Of a stretch of 64,000 nucleotides of DNA, positions 52,001 through 59,116 are shown piece after piece (the stretch's first letter is position 1; every line of letters starts with the position of its first letter). The DNA is from Lachnospiraceae bacterium (GTDB taxonomy: Bacteria > Bacillota > Clostridia > Lachnospirales > Lachnospiraceae), in the NCBI GenBank assembly GCA_910576385.1, contig CAJTIR010000014.1, forward strand, positions 1-64,000. The letters run 5' to 3'. Under the pieces are notes generated by a model, which was given only the letters and a program-made list of their open reading frames with translations, did not search any database and was not told the origin of the DNA. A program made the translations under genes and the position numbers.

Positions 52001-53186
52001 TTGGCGCAATCTGTCTTCCTGGATCTGCCCAGAAATCAGAATAATGGAAATCTATCATTACCTTTAAGCCAGCTTGAGTCGCCCAGGCGCCCATACGGGC
52101 TGCTTTTTCCACATCACAGTTTCCGGCGCCATAGCCCTGTTTCTTCTCGGCATCTTTATATGGGTCGTTCCAGACACGAATACGGACATAATTTACCCCA
52201 GCCTCTTTTAAAAGCCTGAAAAATCCCACATCATCAAGTTCCTCGCCATTCCAGCCCTTATATTTAACACCACTGTCAATCAAGCTTATATAAGTGGAAA
52301 TATCCACACCACGGATAAATTCATCTGTGATGCCTTCCACTTTATCAACAATTACACCTGCATTTTCTACAAGGCCCGCATCTACCAGGGCATTTTTTGC
52401 TGCCTGCAGCGCTGTGATTGCCGCCTGAATCTCAGCAAGCGATTTGTTTGCCGCATCGTCATACACTGCCTGCGCTGAAGAAATTGCTGTCTGCAGTGCA
52501 GCCCAGCTCTCTGCCTGATAGTCTGAGGCGTTTAAAGCTTTGCATTGATCAATCAATGTTTTCAAACTATTTATGGCTGCTGTTTTTGCTTCCTCATCAG
52601 GCATTTCTTGAGTCAGTTTAATATTATCCAAATCAAACCAGCCCTGAGCCTGTGTTGTAATGGTAATCCGAATCATCACAGACGCTGTTTTACTGAGTGT
52701 TAATGGTTCTGTCACAGTGGTCTTAAATTTATCCCATTCACCAAACTCAATTTCTTTCGACTGTTTCACACTGCCTTCTTCACCCTCAGCTTCTGTGCCA
52801 TCTAATACGGAAATACTAAGTGTACCTGCAATATTCCCGCCGTCTGCATCCAAGGAAGCCTTATAATTTCCTGTCTCCACTCCTGTTACAATACGGGTTA
52901 AAGTGACGGTCTGAGCTGCGTTTTCTGTTTTAAACGACCACCACTTTGTCTTATTACTTGTTGCCCACTCATTGGCTGCCCGACTCTCTGTTCCTATTTC
53001 TGCTGCTTCGTCCCAACCAATCGTCCAACCTGCCTCTTGGGAACTTTTGTCTTCCATATCATCTTCAAATACGACCTGCCCTGTCTCCGCGGCCTTCGCT
53101 GTGATACTAGGATAATTAATCCCAGTAAGCAGCATTGCAGCAGACAAGGCCATTGCCAGCCCTCGCTGCAGTTTCCCTTTTTTCAT
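49008..53186 (-). CDS. Secreted modular arabinogalactan endo-beta-1,4-galactanase (GH53)
   Basis: This 1392-residue exoenzyme cuts the beta-1,4-galactan of plant pectin. Order: signal peptide (1-33, ITAKA end); a carbohydrate-binding-like beta domain (about 34-195); a FIVAR-like three-helix segment (200-268); GH53 catalytic barrel (about 280-670) with acid/base Glu in MVQVGNETT (near 433) and nucleophile Glu in VMVAETSWAS (near 534); an Ig-like domain (about 690-760); a second binding-like domain (765-905, LLLQGGFEEGRDKW). Then come three InlB/Flg_new repeats (GYTFKGWYTDSEFKN, about 907-1132), a BIG_2 domain (1133-1222), a fourth repeat, and a Lys-rich fibronectin-like C-terminus. There is no LPXTG motif. 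ATG 53186 follows GGAGG. Confidence 0.93.
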   Translation of the reverse strand: MKKGKLQRGLAMALSAAMLLTGINYPSITAKAAETGQVVFEDDMEDKSSQEAGWTIGWDEAAEIGTESRAANEWATSNKTKWWSFKTENAAQTVTLTRIVTGVETGNYKASLDADGGNIAGTLSISVLDGTEAEGEEGSVKQSKEIEFGEWDKFKTTVTEPLTLSKTASVMIRITITTQAQGWFDLDNIKLTQEMPDEEAKTAAINSLKTLIDQCKALNASDYQAESWAALQTAISSAQAVYDDAANKSLAEIQAAITALQAAKNALVDAGLVENAGVIVDKVEGITDEFIRGVDISTYISLIDSGVKYKGWNGEELDDVGFFRLLKEAGVNYVRIRVWNDPYKDAEKKQGYGAGNCDVEKAARMGAWATQAGLKVMIDFHYSDFWADPGRQIAPKAWKNYSVEQKAEAIGTFTTESLNTIIAAGADVRMVQVGNETTAAICGEKDWANMAALFKAGCAAVKSVDPTILRAIHFTNPEKSSNMKGYAEKLNTYEVDYDVFASSYYPYWHGTLQNLTDVLSNIATTYNKKVMVAETSWASTMEDGDGQPNVVRKGNNDDTSVYAATPQGQAYEVRDVIDAVAKVGEAGIGVMYWEPAWLPVNVYHADAENAEQILAANHQAWETYGSGWASSHSIGYDTAVNEDNYGGSEWDNQAMFDFEGNPLPSLNVFKYVLTGATEPKKLDTIADSSIDVNFGENIADKLPTTVNGVYNDKSKAENLPVVWNQDDIAAIKGFGQFFVKGTVTYQTETMNTVCTVNVAPENLLLQGGFEEGRDKWKIEGTGYKSKTTDDPRSGQHCLGFYLGDADYEFTATQSVTVETPGTYGAFMYLQGGEEGKVTANIKLSNDTQNTSSDADASVKGWKVWQNPNTEDVKAAIGDTLTVTITVNGKATSWGSVDDIYLYLKQADPVYQVTYHLDSGVNAETNPVKFDGTKTIALADPSREGYSFKGWYTDSEFKNKITEIAKGTAKDLELYAKWEKVTVEAGEALITYELNGGTNHADNPAKYTEGQALELKDPSREGYTFKGWYTDSEFKNEFAGITSETKGNLTIYAKWEEITVAPGEALITYELNGGTNHADNPVKYTEGQPLELKDPSREGYTFKGWYTDSEFKNEFAGITSETKGNLTIYAKWEEEGNSDNKDVKVTEIKLDASTKKILRGKSFTLKVTDVLPKDATEKAVIWSTSSDKVAKVNNNGVVTAAGPGEAVITATAKDGSGVKAQCKIVVPYKITYKLNKGKNHKSNPSTYFEQKITLKNPTRKGYVFKGWYTDSKFKKKITSIAKTSKKDITLYAKWSKVTVKKASLKKVANVSGKKAKVTIKKVSGVKGYQVLYSTDKKFKKNVKKVLTKKTTCTLTKLKKKKTYYVKVRAYKLDSKGEKVFGAYSKVKTVKIRK
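49791..50146. repeat. Near-identical tandem repeat inside the galactanase gene
   Basis: Positions 49791-49915 recur at 50022-50146 with no difference I can see over about 125 bp, an offset of 231 bp, which is 77 codons. The units encode adjacent InlB/Flg_new repeats. Further, more diverged copies extend to about 50460 and at 49310-49510. Identity including silent positions indicates recent duplication or gene conversion. Confidence 0.85.
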
Positions 53187-53275
53187 CTCATTTCCTCCTT
53201 CACTTTCACGCACCTGCCTCAATCATCCCCTTCCATACTCCGATCACTCAATCATATGAACAACGTACTGGGAAT

Positions 53276-53285
53276 GTTGCGCAAC
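53276..53285. promoter_or_regulatory. Operator-like palindrome O1 of the galactanase gene
   Basis: GTTGCGCAAC is a perfect 10-bp palindrome in the context AATGTTGCGCAACC. It lies about 10-20 nt downstream of the transcription start expected from TATAAT at 53302-53307, where a bound repressor would block transcription. A central CG palindrome is typical of LacI-family operators. Confidence 0.55.
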
Positions 53286-53371
53286 CAATCATTACATCTT
53301 TATTATATAGCATTCAGCTTTCAATACGCAATCGACAATTTTTCCAGTATTTTTAAATCTTTTTTATTAAT

Positions 53372-53381
53372 GTTGCACAAC
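53372..53381. promoter_or_regulatory. Operator-like palindrome O2 of the galactanase gene
   Basis: GTTGCACAAC lies in the same context, AATGTTGCACAACT, and differs from O1 at one position. Its centre is 96 bp from that of O1, about nine helical turns, with the promoter between. Two similar sites in phase suggest repression by DNA looping. Confidence 0.5.
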
Positions 53382-53611
53382 TCTTTTCCGTTTTAAAACA
53401 AAATCAAAATGCGCAAAAAATTGCGCATTTTATAGAGATCAAATCTAAAAATCTTTTGAAGTTTAATCTGCGTCCTCCATACCTTTGAACCTTCCCTTGT
53501 GTGGATTTCGCCTGTCTTGTTGAAAAGAAAAGTTCTTCTTGACTTTCCCATTCATCTGTCCCATACTTTACTTACTAAAATATTTATTATCCTAGGAAAG
53601 GAAGTGAACCT

Positions 53612-54108
53612 ATGCCGCCAGCATTTGCACATGAAAAACAATATACCATTGATGATATCTATGCACTGCCAGACGGGAAACGGGCAGAACTGATAGACGG
53701 CCAATTATACTATATGGCGCCTCCAAATACCAAACACCAAAGAATATTATCCTTCTTACATTTGGAAATTGGGAATTATATTCGTGAAAATAAAGAAACC
53801 TATGAGGTTTTCCCTGCTCCTTTTGCTGTGTTTCTCTCTGCAGATAACTCAAAATACCTGGAACCGGATATCTCTGTCATCTGCGACATAAACAAACTGA
53901 ATGATCACGGATGTCATGGGGCTCCAGATTGGGTGATCGAAATTGTATCTCCAAGATTGTTGACCCAATGAAACAAATAGTTCTTGTATATGATATGGAA
54001 AACGCTGCTGCCCCTGTCATCTATTCTTTTTCCGATCTGATCAAAGCTAACATTTACGAACATTTGTATATTAACTTCTCGGATATTTCAGAACTTTTGG
54101 ATATCTAA
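53612..54108 (+). pseudogene. Uma2-family endonuclease with internal deletion and frameshift
   Basis: The first frame (53612-53971) reads as the Uma2/DUF820 family: YTIDDIYALPDGKRAELIDG, then EPDISVICD and DWVIEIVSP. It then stops after RLLTQ. The next frame resumes with KIVDPMKQIVLVYDMENA and YSFSDLIKANIYEHLYINF, ending at 54108, which are the family's last strands. The segment normally between EIVSPS and WIVDP (about 20-25 residues with an active-site lysine and a helix) is missing. A deletion at about 53950-53958 therefore removed it and shifted the frame. The product should be inactive. Uma2 genes occur as dispersed families in many bacteria. Confidence 0.8.
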
Positions 54109-54110
54109 CA

Positions 54111-54148
54111 AATCCCCCCATCTGTGAAACTCCACAGATGGGGGGATT
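54111..54148. terminator. GC-rich 16-bp hairpin between Uma2 remnant and NlpC gene
   Basis: AATCCCCCCATCTGTG (54111-54126) pairs perfectly with CACAGATGGGGGGATT (54133-54148) around a 6-nt loop. It lies between convergent genes, directly after the Uma2 stop and 43 nt after the NlpC/P60 stop. Its strength and location fit a bidirectional terminator, although U-runs are weak on both sides. Confidence 0.7.
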
Positions 54149-54191
54149 ACTTTGGCGTTTATATATCACACATCTTATATCGTTATCATAA

Positions 54192-55283
54192 TCAATCATT
54201 TAACAATCTTGTCACGCAAACTGGTGTACGATAGAATGCATTGGAAATCTTGATGCCAGTCTTTTCGGAGCTGGCATGGACCACCTGTCCATCGCCAATA
54301 TACATCGCTACATGGTTGATTCCACTTCCATTTCCATAGAAGAACAAATCTCCAGGTCTTGCCTCAGAAGCATCAATTTTAGTGCCATAACCCGCCTGAG
54401 CGCCAGAATAATGGGGCAGAGAAATACCATATTTTTCATAAATACGCATCACGAATCCAGAACAGTCAACCCCATTCGTCAAGCTTGTACCGCCCCAGAC
54501 ATAACGGTTTCCAATAAACTGGCAGGCATACTGCACCATATCCACACGGACATCTGACACACCTTGGCCATATTGGATCTCCGTCATGGTCATTGCCTTT
54601 GGAAGCTGCTCTGACATTACCACATACTCTCTGGCTACATAGCAAGCATCTCCGTCCACATCTACCTTGACCCAAGCTCCCATATCTTCCAACACTTGCA
54701 ATTCTTCTCCTTCGGCAATCGTTGTCCAGATTGTACTGTCTGTACTCGGTTCTACTCTGGCATTTAAGGTCTGAGTGTTAGAAGTGGCCACCGTTAATTT
54801 TACTTCCTCTGCCCGCTGCGCAGCCGCTTCCCCTGTCAGCAAAAATTCACCCTTTACAAACCCGTTTACTTCACCAGAGCGAATACGGCACCATTCTCCT
54901 TCTCGCGACAAGATCTCACATCCTGCATCTACCTGAAGCTTTCCAACCAGATCATATTCCTCTCCGGCACCTTCACGGATATTGAGGTGGTTTTCCACAT
55001 TGGCGATACCCAAGTTCGCATAACCACAAATCAATCCGCCTTTTGTCTCCTTTGCCTTAGGCTGTGCATTCTGTGCGGATGCACTAGTATTGGATTCTGC
55101 AATCAAACTCTGATTTAATACTGTGGAAATACCGGCGCTGGAATCACTTACCAGGCTATCGTTAAGTACCGCGGAAACACCTGCGCTCGCTTGGTTTGCC
55201 GCCTGCGTGGGCATCCAAAATATGCCAAATGCGGCTGAACCCGCCAAACATGCCAGAAACAATTTTATGTAAATATTTTTCAT
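54192..55283 (-). CDS. Secreted SH3-domain NlpC/P60 peptidoglycan hydrolase
   Basis: This 363-residue secreted endopeptidase cuts peptide stems in peptidoglycan. It has a signal peptide (1-28) and a short duplicated segment (AGVSAVLNDSL and AGISTVLNQSL, about 34-60). Two bacterial SH3 domains follow (about 88-150 and 165-225; NIREGAGEEYDLVGKL and LNARVEPSTDSTIW), then a C-terminal NlpC/P60 domain with Cys274 (NGVDCSGFV), His324 (INHVAMYIG) and His336 (VVHASS) as catalytic triad. AGGAGG precedes ATG 55283. It has its own strong promoter and is monocistronic. Confidence 0.95.
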   Translation of the reverse strand: MKNIYIKLFLACLAGSAAFGIFWMPTQAANQASAGVSAVLNDSLVSDSSAGISTVLNQSLIAESNTSASAQNAQPKAKETKGGLICGYANLGIANVENHLNIREGAGEEYDLVGKLQVDAGCEILSREGEWCRIRSGEVNGFVKGEFLLTGEAAAQRAEEVKLTVATSNTQTLNARVEPSTDSTIWTTIAEGEELQVLEDMGAWVKVDVDGDACYVAREYVVMSEQLPKAMTMTEIQYGQGVSDVRVDMVQYACQFIGNRYVWGGTSLTNGVDCSGFVMRIYEKYGISLPHYSGAQAGYGTKIDASEARPGDLFFYGNGSGINHVAMYIGDGQVVHASSEKTGIKISNAFYRTPVCVTRLLND

Positions 55284-55318
55284 AATGATCCTCCTGAAAA
55301 AACTGTCTTATGCTGGTC

Positions 55319-55347
55319 ATTATATCAAGGGAATATTACATTGTCAA
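55319..55347 (-). promoter_or_regulatory. Consensus sigma-A promoter of the NlpC/P60 gene
   Basis: On the minus strand TTGACA (55342-55347) and TATAAT (55319-55324) both match consensus exactly and are 17 nt apart. A direct repeat of GTAATATTTTT lies just upstream (about 55352-55377), resembling an AT-rich UP element or regulator site. Confidence 0.9.
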
Positions 55348-55377
55348 GAATATTGTAATATTTTTGTAATATTTTTT

Positions 55378-55554
55378 GTACCAGTTCAGCCATCAGATGC
55401 ATCATGTGTGAATCATGCTGGCATGAATGAACACATAATGCGTCTGATGGACAGAACGCCCATTAAGCCTCAGACAGAAGCTGCTTTGGCAGCGGATAGC
55501 CTGCTTTACAGGCGGTCTGTGGCTTGTCTAAGGGGCGTGAGCTGAACTGTTACC
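55378..55554. mobile_element. Miniature inverted-repeat element (about 177 bp), second family
   Basis: The ends are imperfect inverted repeats: GTACCAGTTCAGC at 55378-55390 and GCTGAACTGTTACC at 55541-55554. Inside lies a long hairpin, CATCAGATGCATCATGTGT (55391-55409) pairing with ACACATAATGCGTCTGATG (55431-55449) with two non-Watson-Crick positions and an inner TCATGC/GCATGA stem. There is no coding capacity and no clear target duplication. A related end sequence (CTGAACAGTTAC) appears at 2714-2725. It sits between the Na+/phosphate transporter and the NlpC promoter. Confidence 0.65.
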
Positions 55555-55578
55555 ATTTTCTAAGTATAATTGTTATAC

Positions 55579-57219
55579 TCAGCTTTTTGCTTCCGCTGGA
55601 TCACCCTCTAAAATAGAAAATGCAATATTGGTTGCATGATCTGCTACACGCTCAAGCCCTGTCGTTAAATCTGTAAACAAGATTCCAGCCATAGGAGAGC
55701 ATTTGCCCTTAGCCATACGTTTTACATGGTTTTGCTGAAGCTGCCGCTCCATATAGTCGATACTATTTTCCAACTCCAGGATGTCTGGAAGATTCTTCTT
55801 ATCCATAGTGGTAAACATTTCCATAGATTTTTCCAAAATCACCATTGTTTTCTGGTGCATTTCCTGAATTTCCTTTTGTCCCTTCTTGGTAAAATCCAGA
55901 CTCTCCTCTCCACTTTTTACTGCCGCATCGACAATATTTTCTGCATGATCTCCAATCCGCTCAATGTCACTCACCACATGGAACAGCCCGCCAATGCGCT
56001 TAGCGTCGACCACTGGCAGCTGAAGCTGATTGATTTTTACCAAATAATCTGTAATCTCATGACTTAAAAAATCAATCTGTTTCTCTGTCTCGTAGACCTT
56101 GGCAATTTTCTCCTGATTTCGTTCAAAAAATGCTTCCATTGCGAGCTGCAGATTCTCGCGCGCCATACTGCCCATACGCTCAATCTCCTGGGTGGTTTCC
56201 ACCACTGCCGTAGAGGGGGAGAAAATATTTTGTTTTCCAATATAGAGAAGCTGGTATTCCTTCTGCTCCTGATCTTCTCCTGGAATCATACGGCGCGTAA
56301 GCGCCACAAACTGTACCGATAATGGCAGGAAAATAATTGTCTGGAAAATTTTGAAAAGGGAATCGGCATTTGCCACACATCGGCCCACATCTGAACCAGA
56401 AATATGTAAAATAAAATCTTCAAAATACTTCATGCCAAATGCCATCAAAATACCTATTATCACCATTCCAAACACATTAAACATCACATGAATCAAAGCC
56501 GCCCGCTTCGCTTCCTTCTTAGCATCTAAACTTGCCAACACTGCTGGTGTACAGGAACCAATATTACAACCGAGAATTACATAAAAGCAGACGGACAAAT
56601 CCATTAATCCCTGGCTTGCCATTAATAACAGAATACTGACTGTCACAGAGGAACTCTGTACCACTACTGTGATCACTGTTCCAAACAAGATCCCCAGCAG
56701 AGGGTTATCCATACTACTGAGCACATCCAGTACCACCTGATAATCCCTTAAGTCTGTCATGGAATCTTTCATCATACTGATTCCCATAAACAAAGCGCCA
56801 AACCCAAGAATTACTTCTCCAATCTTTTTCACCATAGGCTTCTTGCCAAACATAATCAAAACTGCCCCTACAAATAAAATAAAGGGAGCCACTCCAGTCA
56901 GATTAAACGCTACAAGCTGAGAAGTAATTGTGGTACCGATGTTTGCACCAAATATAATGCCTACCGATTGTGCCAATGTCATAATCCCTGCATTTACAAA
57001 GCTGACTACCATAACTGTGGTAGCGCCTGAAGACTGGATAATCGCGGTAAACAGCGCGCCAAACAACACCGCCACAATCTTATTCTTGGTCATTGCCTCC
57101 AAAATAGACCGAAGCCTTGCACCAGCCGCTTTCTGCAAACCTTGGCTCATAAAATTCATACCAAACAGAAACAATCCCAGGCCGCCCAGCAAATTTAATA
57201 TTAATTCCATGTAATTCAC
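55579..57219 (-). CDS. Na+/phosphate cotransporter with C-terminal PhoU-like domain
   Basis: This 546-residue NptA/YjbB-type transporter imports phosphate with Na+. The N-terminal half has two inverted repeats with the family QSS motifs (TAIIQSSGATTVMVVSFVNAG in part, near 60; TVVVQSSSVTVSILLLMA in part, near 190) and about eight helices. The C-terminal 200 residues form a PhoU-like helical domain (VVSDIERIGDHAENIVDAA; LERVADHATNIAFSILEG) that may bind metal or regulate transport. AAGGGTG precedes ATG 57219. It starts 3 nt after ribF and may be transcribed with it. Confidence 0.93.
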   Translation of the reverse strand: MNYMELILNLLGGLGLFLFGMNFMSQGLQKAAGARLRSILEAMTKNKIVAVLFGALFTAIIQSSGATTVMVVSFVNAGIMTLAQSVGIIFGANIGTTITSQLVAFNLTGVAPFILFVGAVLIMFGKKPMVKKIGEVILGFGALFMGISMMKDSMTDLRDYQVVLDVLSSMDNPLLGILFGTVITVVVQSSSVTVSILLLMASQGLMDLSVCFYVILGCNIGSCTPAVLASLDAKKEAKRAALIHVMFNVFGMVIIGILMAFGMKYFEDFILHISGSDVGRCVANADSLFKIFQTIIFLPLSVQFVALTRRMIPGEDQEQKEYQLLYIGKQNIFSPSTAVVETTQEIERMGSMARENLQLAMEAFFERNQEKIAKVYETEKQIDFLSHEITDYLVKINQLQLPVVDAKRIGGLFHVVSDIERIGDHAENIVDAAVKSGEESLDFTKKGQKEIQEMHQKTMVILEKSMEMFTTMDKKNLPDILELENSIDYMERQLQQNHVKRMAKGKCSPMAGILFTDLTTGLERVADHATNIAFSILEGDPAEAKS

Positions 57220-57222
57220 CCT

Positions 57223-58170
57223 TTAGTTCTTCTGAACTCCTTTTCCTATGTCAAAATAGACTTTTCCATATTGAATATCCTGTTCCATCTGTGCTTTCAA
57301 TGCGTCAAGAGAGTCAAATCTCTGCTCTGGCCGCACCCGTTTCAGAAAGCTTACCCGAACCATTCTGCCATACATATCTTCTGAGATATCAAACAAATGT
57401 GTCTCTACTCCAATGGGATTTTCTCCCTGTATCGTAGGTTTACAGCCCACATTAGTAATTCCAGGATAATGTTTTCCTGCGTATTCTGTGCTGGTCACGT
57501 AAACGCCCATAGGGGGAAGTAATTTTTCCGATGGCGGAATTAGATTGATGGTCGGAATACCAAGTACTGCTTTGCCCAGCTTCCTTCCATGAAGTACATT
57601 TCCCTCCACAAAAAATGGATAGCCTAATAATCTATGTGCCTTCTCAATATGACCAGCAGCAATTTCCTCACGAATATAAGTACTGCTGATATCTCTGCCT
57701 TCCTCCTGCATTTTAGGCATAACTTTTAATTGATATCCATATTGAGGAGCATATTGTTTGAGCATCTGATAATCCCCTCTGCGTTTATACCCAAAACGAA
57801 AATCCGTTCCCACCACGATGTCTTTTACATGTAGATTTTTTACAATTCTCTCAATAAATTCCTCCGGTTCCATACACATGATCTCTCTGGTAAAAGGGCA
57901 TTCAATCAGATAATCAATACCATTTTCCTCAAACAGCCGTGCTTTTTCCTGGCTGGTCGTTAGTACCTGCATCTGTAAATTCTGCGTCTGCTCGCTGGGT
58001 GGAACATCAAAAGTAAAAACTGCCGCTTTTAAATTTTGCTGTTCCTGTTTTTTTTCTCTCATATACTCCATCAGCAGTTCATGTCCCCGATGCAAACCAT
58101 CAAACTTTCCCAATGACAGTACCGTAGGTCCTTCGATTTCAAATGTCATACTTTGCTTTATGTATTCCAT
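57223..58170 (-). CDS. ribF: Bifunctional riboflavin kinase/FMN adenylyltransferase
   Basis: RibF turns riboflavin into FMN and then FAD, the cofactors used by the Rnf flavoproteins. The 315-residue protein has the N-terminal adenylyltransferase domain (LGKFDGLHRGHELLM; ISSTYIREEIAAGHIEKAHR in part) and the C-terminal kinase domain (GRKLGKAVLGIPTINL; GVYVTSTEYAGKHYPGITNVG in part). ATG 58170 is chosen for its AGGA site and position just after the truB stop at 58181. A longer frame runs back into truB. Typical truB-ribF pairing. Confidence 0.96.
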   Translation of the reverse strand: MEYIKQSMTFEIEGPTVLSLGKFDGLHRGHELLMEYMREKKQEQQNLKAAVFTFDVPPSEQTQNLQMQVLTTSQEKARLFEENGIDYLIECPFTREIMCMEPEEFIERIVKNLHVKDIVVGTDFRFGYKRRGDYQMLKQYAPQYGYQLKVMPKMQEEGRDISSTYIREEIAAGHIEKAHRLLGYPFFVEGNVLHGRKLGKAVLGIPTINLIPPSEKLLPPMGVYVTSTEYAGKHYPGITNVGCKPTIQGENPIGVETHLFDISEDMYGRMVRVSFLKRVRPEQRFDSLDALKAQMEQDIQYGKVYFDIGKGVQKN

Positions 58171-58180
58171 AATTTCAGTC

Positions 58181-59116
58181 CTATTCCATAAAAATCTTAA
58201 TGGGACGAATGTCCCTGCTGGCTTCCTTCCACTGATAAATTCCCACAAAAACCTGATTATGATCATAAACACGCACTATTGTGTTCTGATAAGAATTTTT
58301 CCAATCACTGATCCATTGGAGCCTAAGCGGATTGCCATTATAAAGAAGTTTGGAAAACTTTTCCTCCACACATAACTTCGGGTATTGCAAAAACACACTG
58401 TCCGTAGCTTTTACGAATTGTGTTAAATCATCCCTTGTCAGCCCGCCCTGTGAATGCTCACTGCGAGCCGCAAGTACTTGTGCTTCAATCTCTGCAAGCC
58501 TGTATGCATCCTTTAACTCAAAATCAGCAACCCTAGTGCGCAGCAAAGACTCCATACAACCGCCACAGCCTGCGGACTCACCGATATCCTGACATAGCGT
58601 GCGAATGTAAGTCCCTTTGGAACAATGCACCTCAAGCCACACACGAGGCAGAGCAATCTTTTGTACATCAATAGAATAAATTTGTACGAGTCGTGGGGAA
58701 CGCTCCACTTCCACTCCTGCCCTTGCCAAATCACAAAGTTTTTTACCATTGACCTTTAGGGCCGAATACATGGGTGGAATCTGAGCATACTCTCCCACAA
58801 ATCCTCTAATCACCTTTTGAATCTCCTCCTTGGAACATTCCACAGAGGCTTCTCTTAGCACTGTCCCAGTGATATCCTGAGTGTCTGTAACCTTTCCCAA
58901 CAGCAGTACTGCTTGATATACCTTATCCTTATCTGTAAGCAAGTCACAGACCCTGGTGGCTTTGCCTAGACATACCGGCAGCACACCCTCGGCATCTGGA
59001 TCTAATGTTCCAGTATGACCAATTTTTTTCTGCTTTAGGATACCGCGCAGCTTTGCCACCACATCATGAGAAGTATAGCCTTTTTCTTTATACACATTGA
59101 TAATTCCATTAATCAT
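58181..59116 (-). CDS. truB: tRNA pseudouridine(55) synthase
   Basis: TruB makes pseudouridine 55 in the T-loop of tRNAs. The 311-residue protein has the catalytic aspartate in IGHTGTLDPDAEGVLPVCLG (GTLDPDAEGVLPV), the KVYQAVLLLG motif, and YSALKVNGKKLCDLARAG. AAGGA precedes ATG 59116, which overlaps the nrnA stop by a few nucleotides. The sequence between it and ribF is minimal. Confidence 0.97.
   Translation of the reverse strand: MINGIINVYKEKGYTSHDVVAKLRGILKQKKIGHTGTLDPDAEGVLPVCLGKATRVCDLLTDKDKVYQAVLLLGKVTDTQDITGTVLREASVECSKEEIQKVIRGFVGEYAQIPPMYSALKVNGKKLCDLARAGVEVERSPRLVQIYSIDVQKIALPRVWLEVHCSKGTYIRTLCQDIGESAGCGGCMESLLRTRVADFELKDAYRLAEIEAQVLAARSEHSQGGLTRDDLTQFVKATDSVFLQYPKLCVEEKFSKLLYNGNPLRLQWISDWKNSYQNTIVRVYDHNQVFVGIYQWKEASRDIRPIKIFME

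Larger units (their letters stand above)
53187..53611. other. Divergent regulatory spacer between galactanase and Uma2 remnant
   Basis: This spacer of about 425 bp holds, for the minus-strand galactanase, a TATAAT hexamer (53302-53307) with a weak -35, two operator-like sites, and the hairpin AAAATGCGCAA/TTGCGCATTTT (53406-53416 with 53421-53431). The hairpin lies upstream of both divergent genes and so cannot be a terminator for either. The remaining sequence (53440-53590) shows nothing I can identify beyond the AGGAAAGGAAG ribosome site of the Uma2 remnant. Confidence 0.5.

Noticed and set aside
53406-53431. Perfect 11-bp hairpin AAAATGCGCAA/TTGCGCATTTT as a terminator
   Set aside because: It lies upstream of two divergent genes, so no transcript from them would end here. 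Its GCGC centre resembles the operator sites more.
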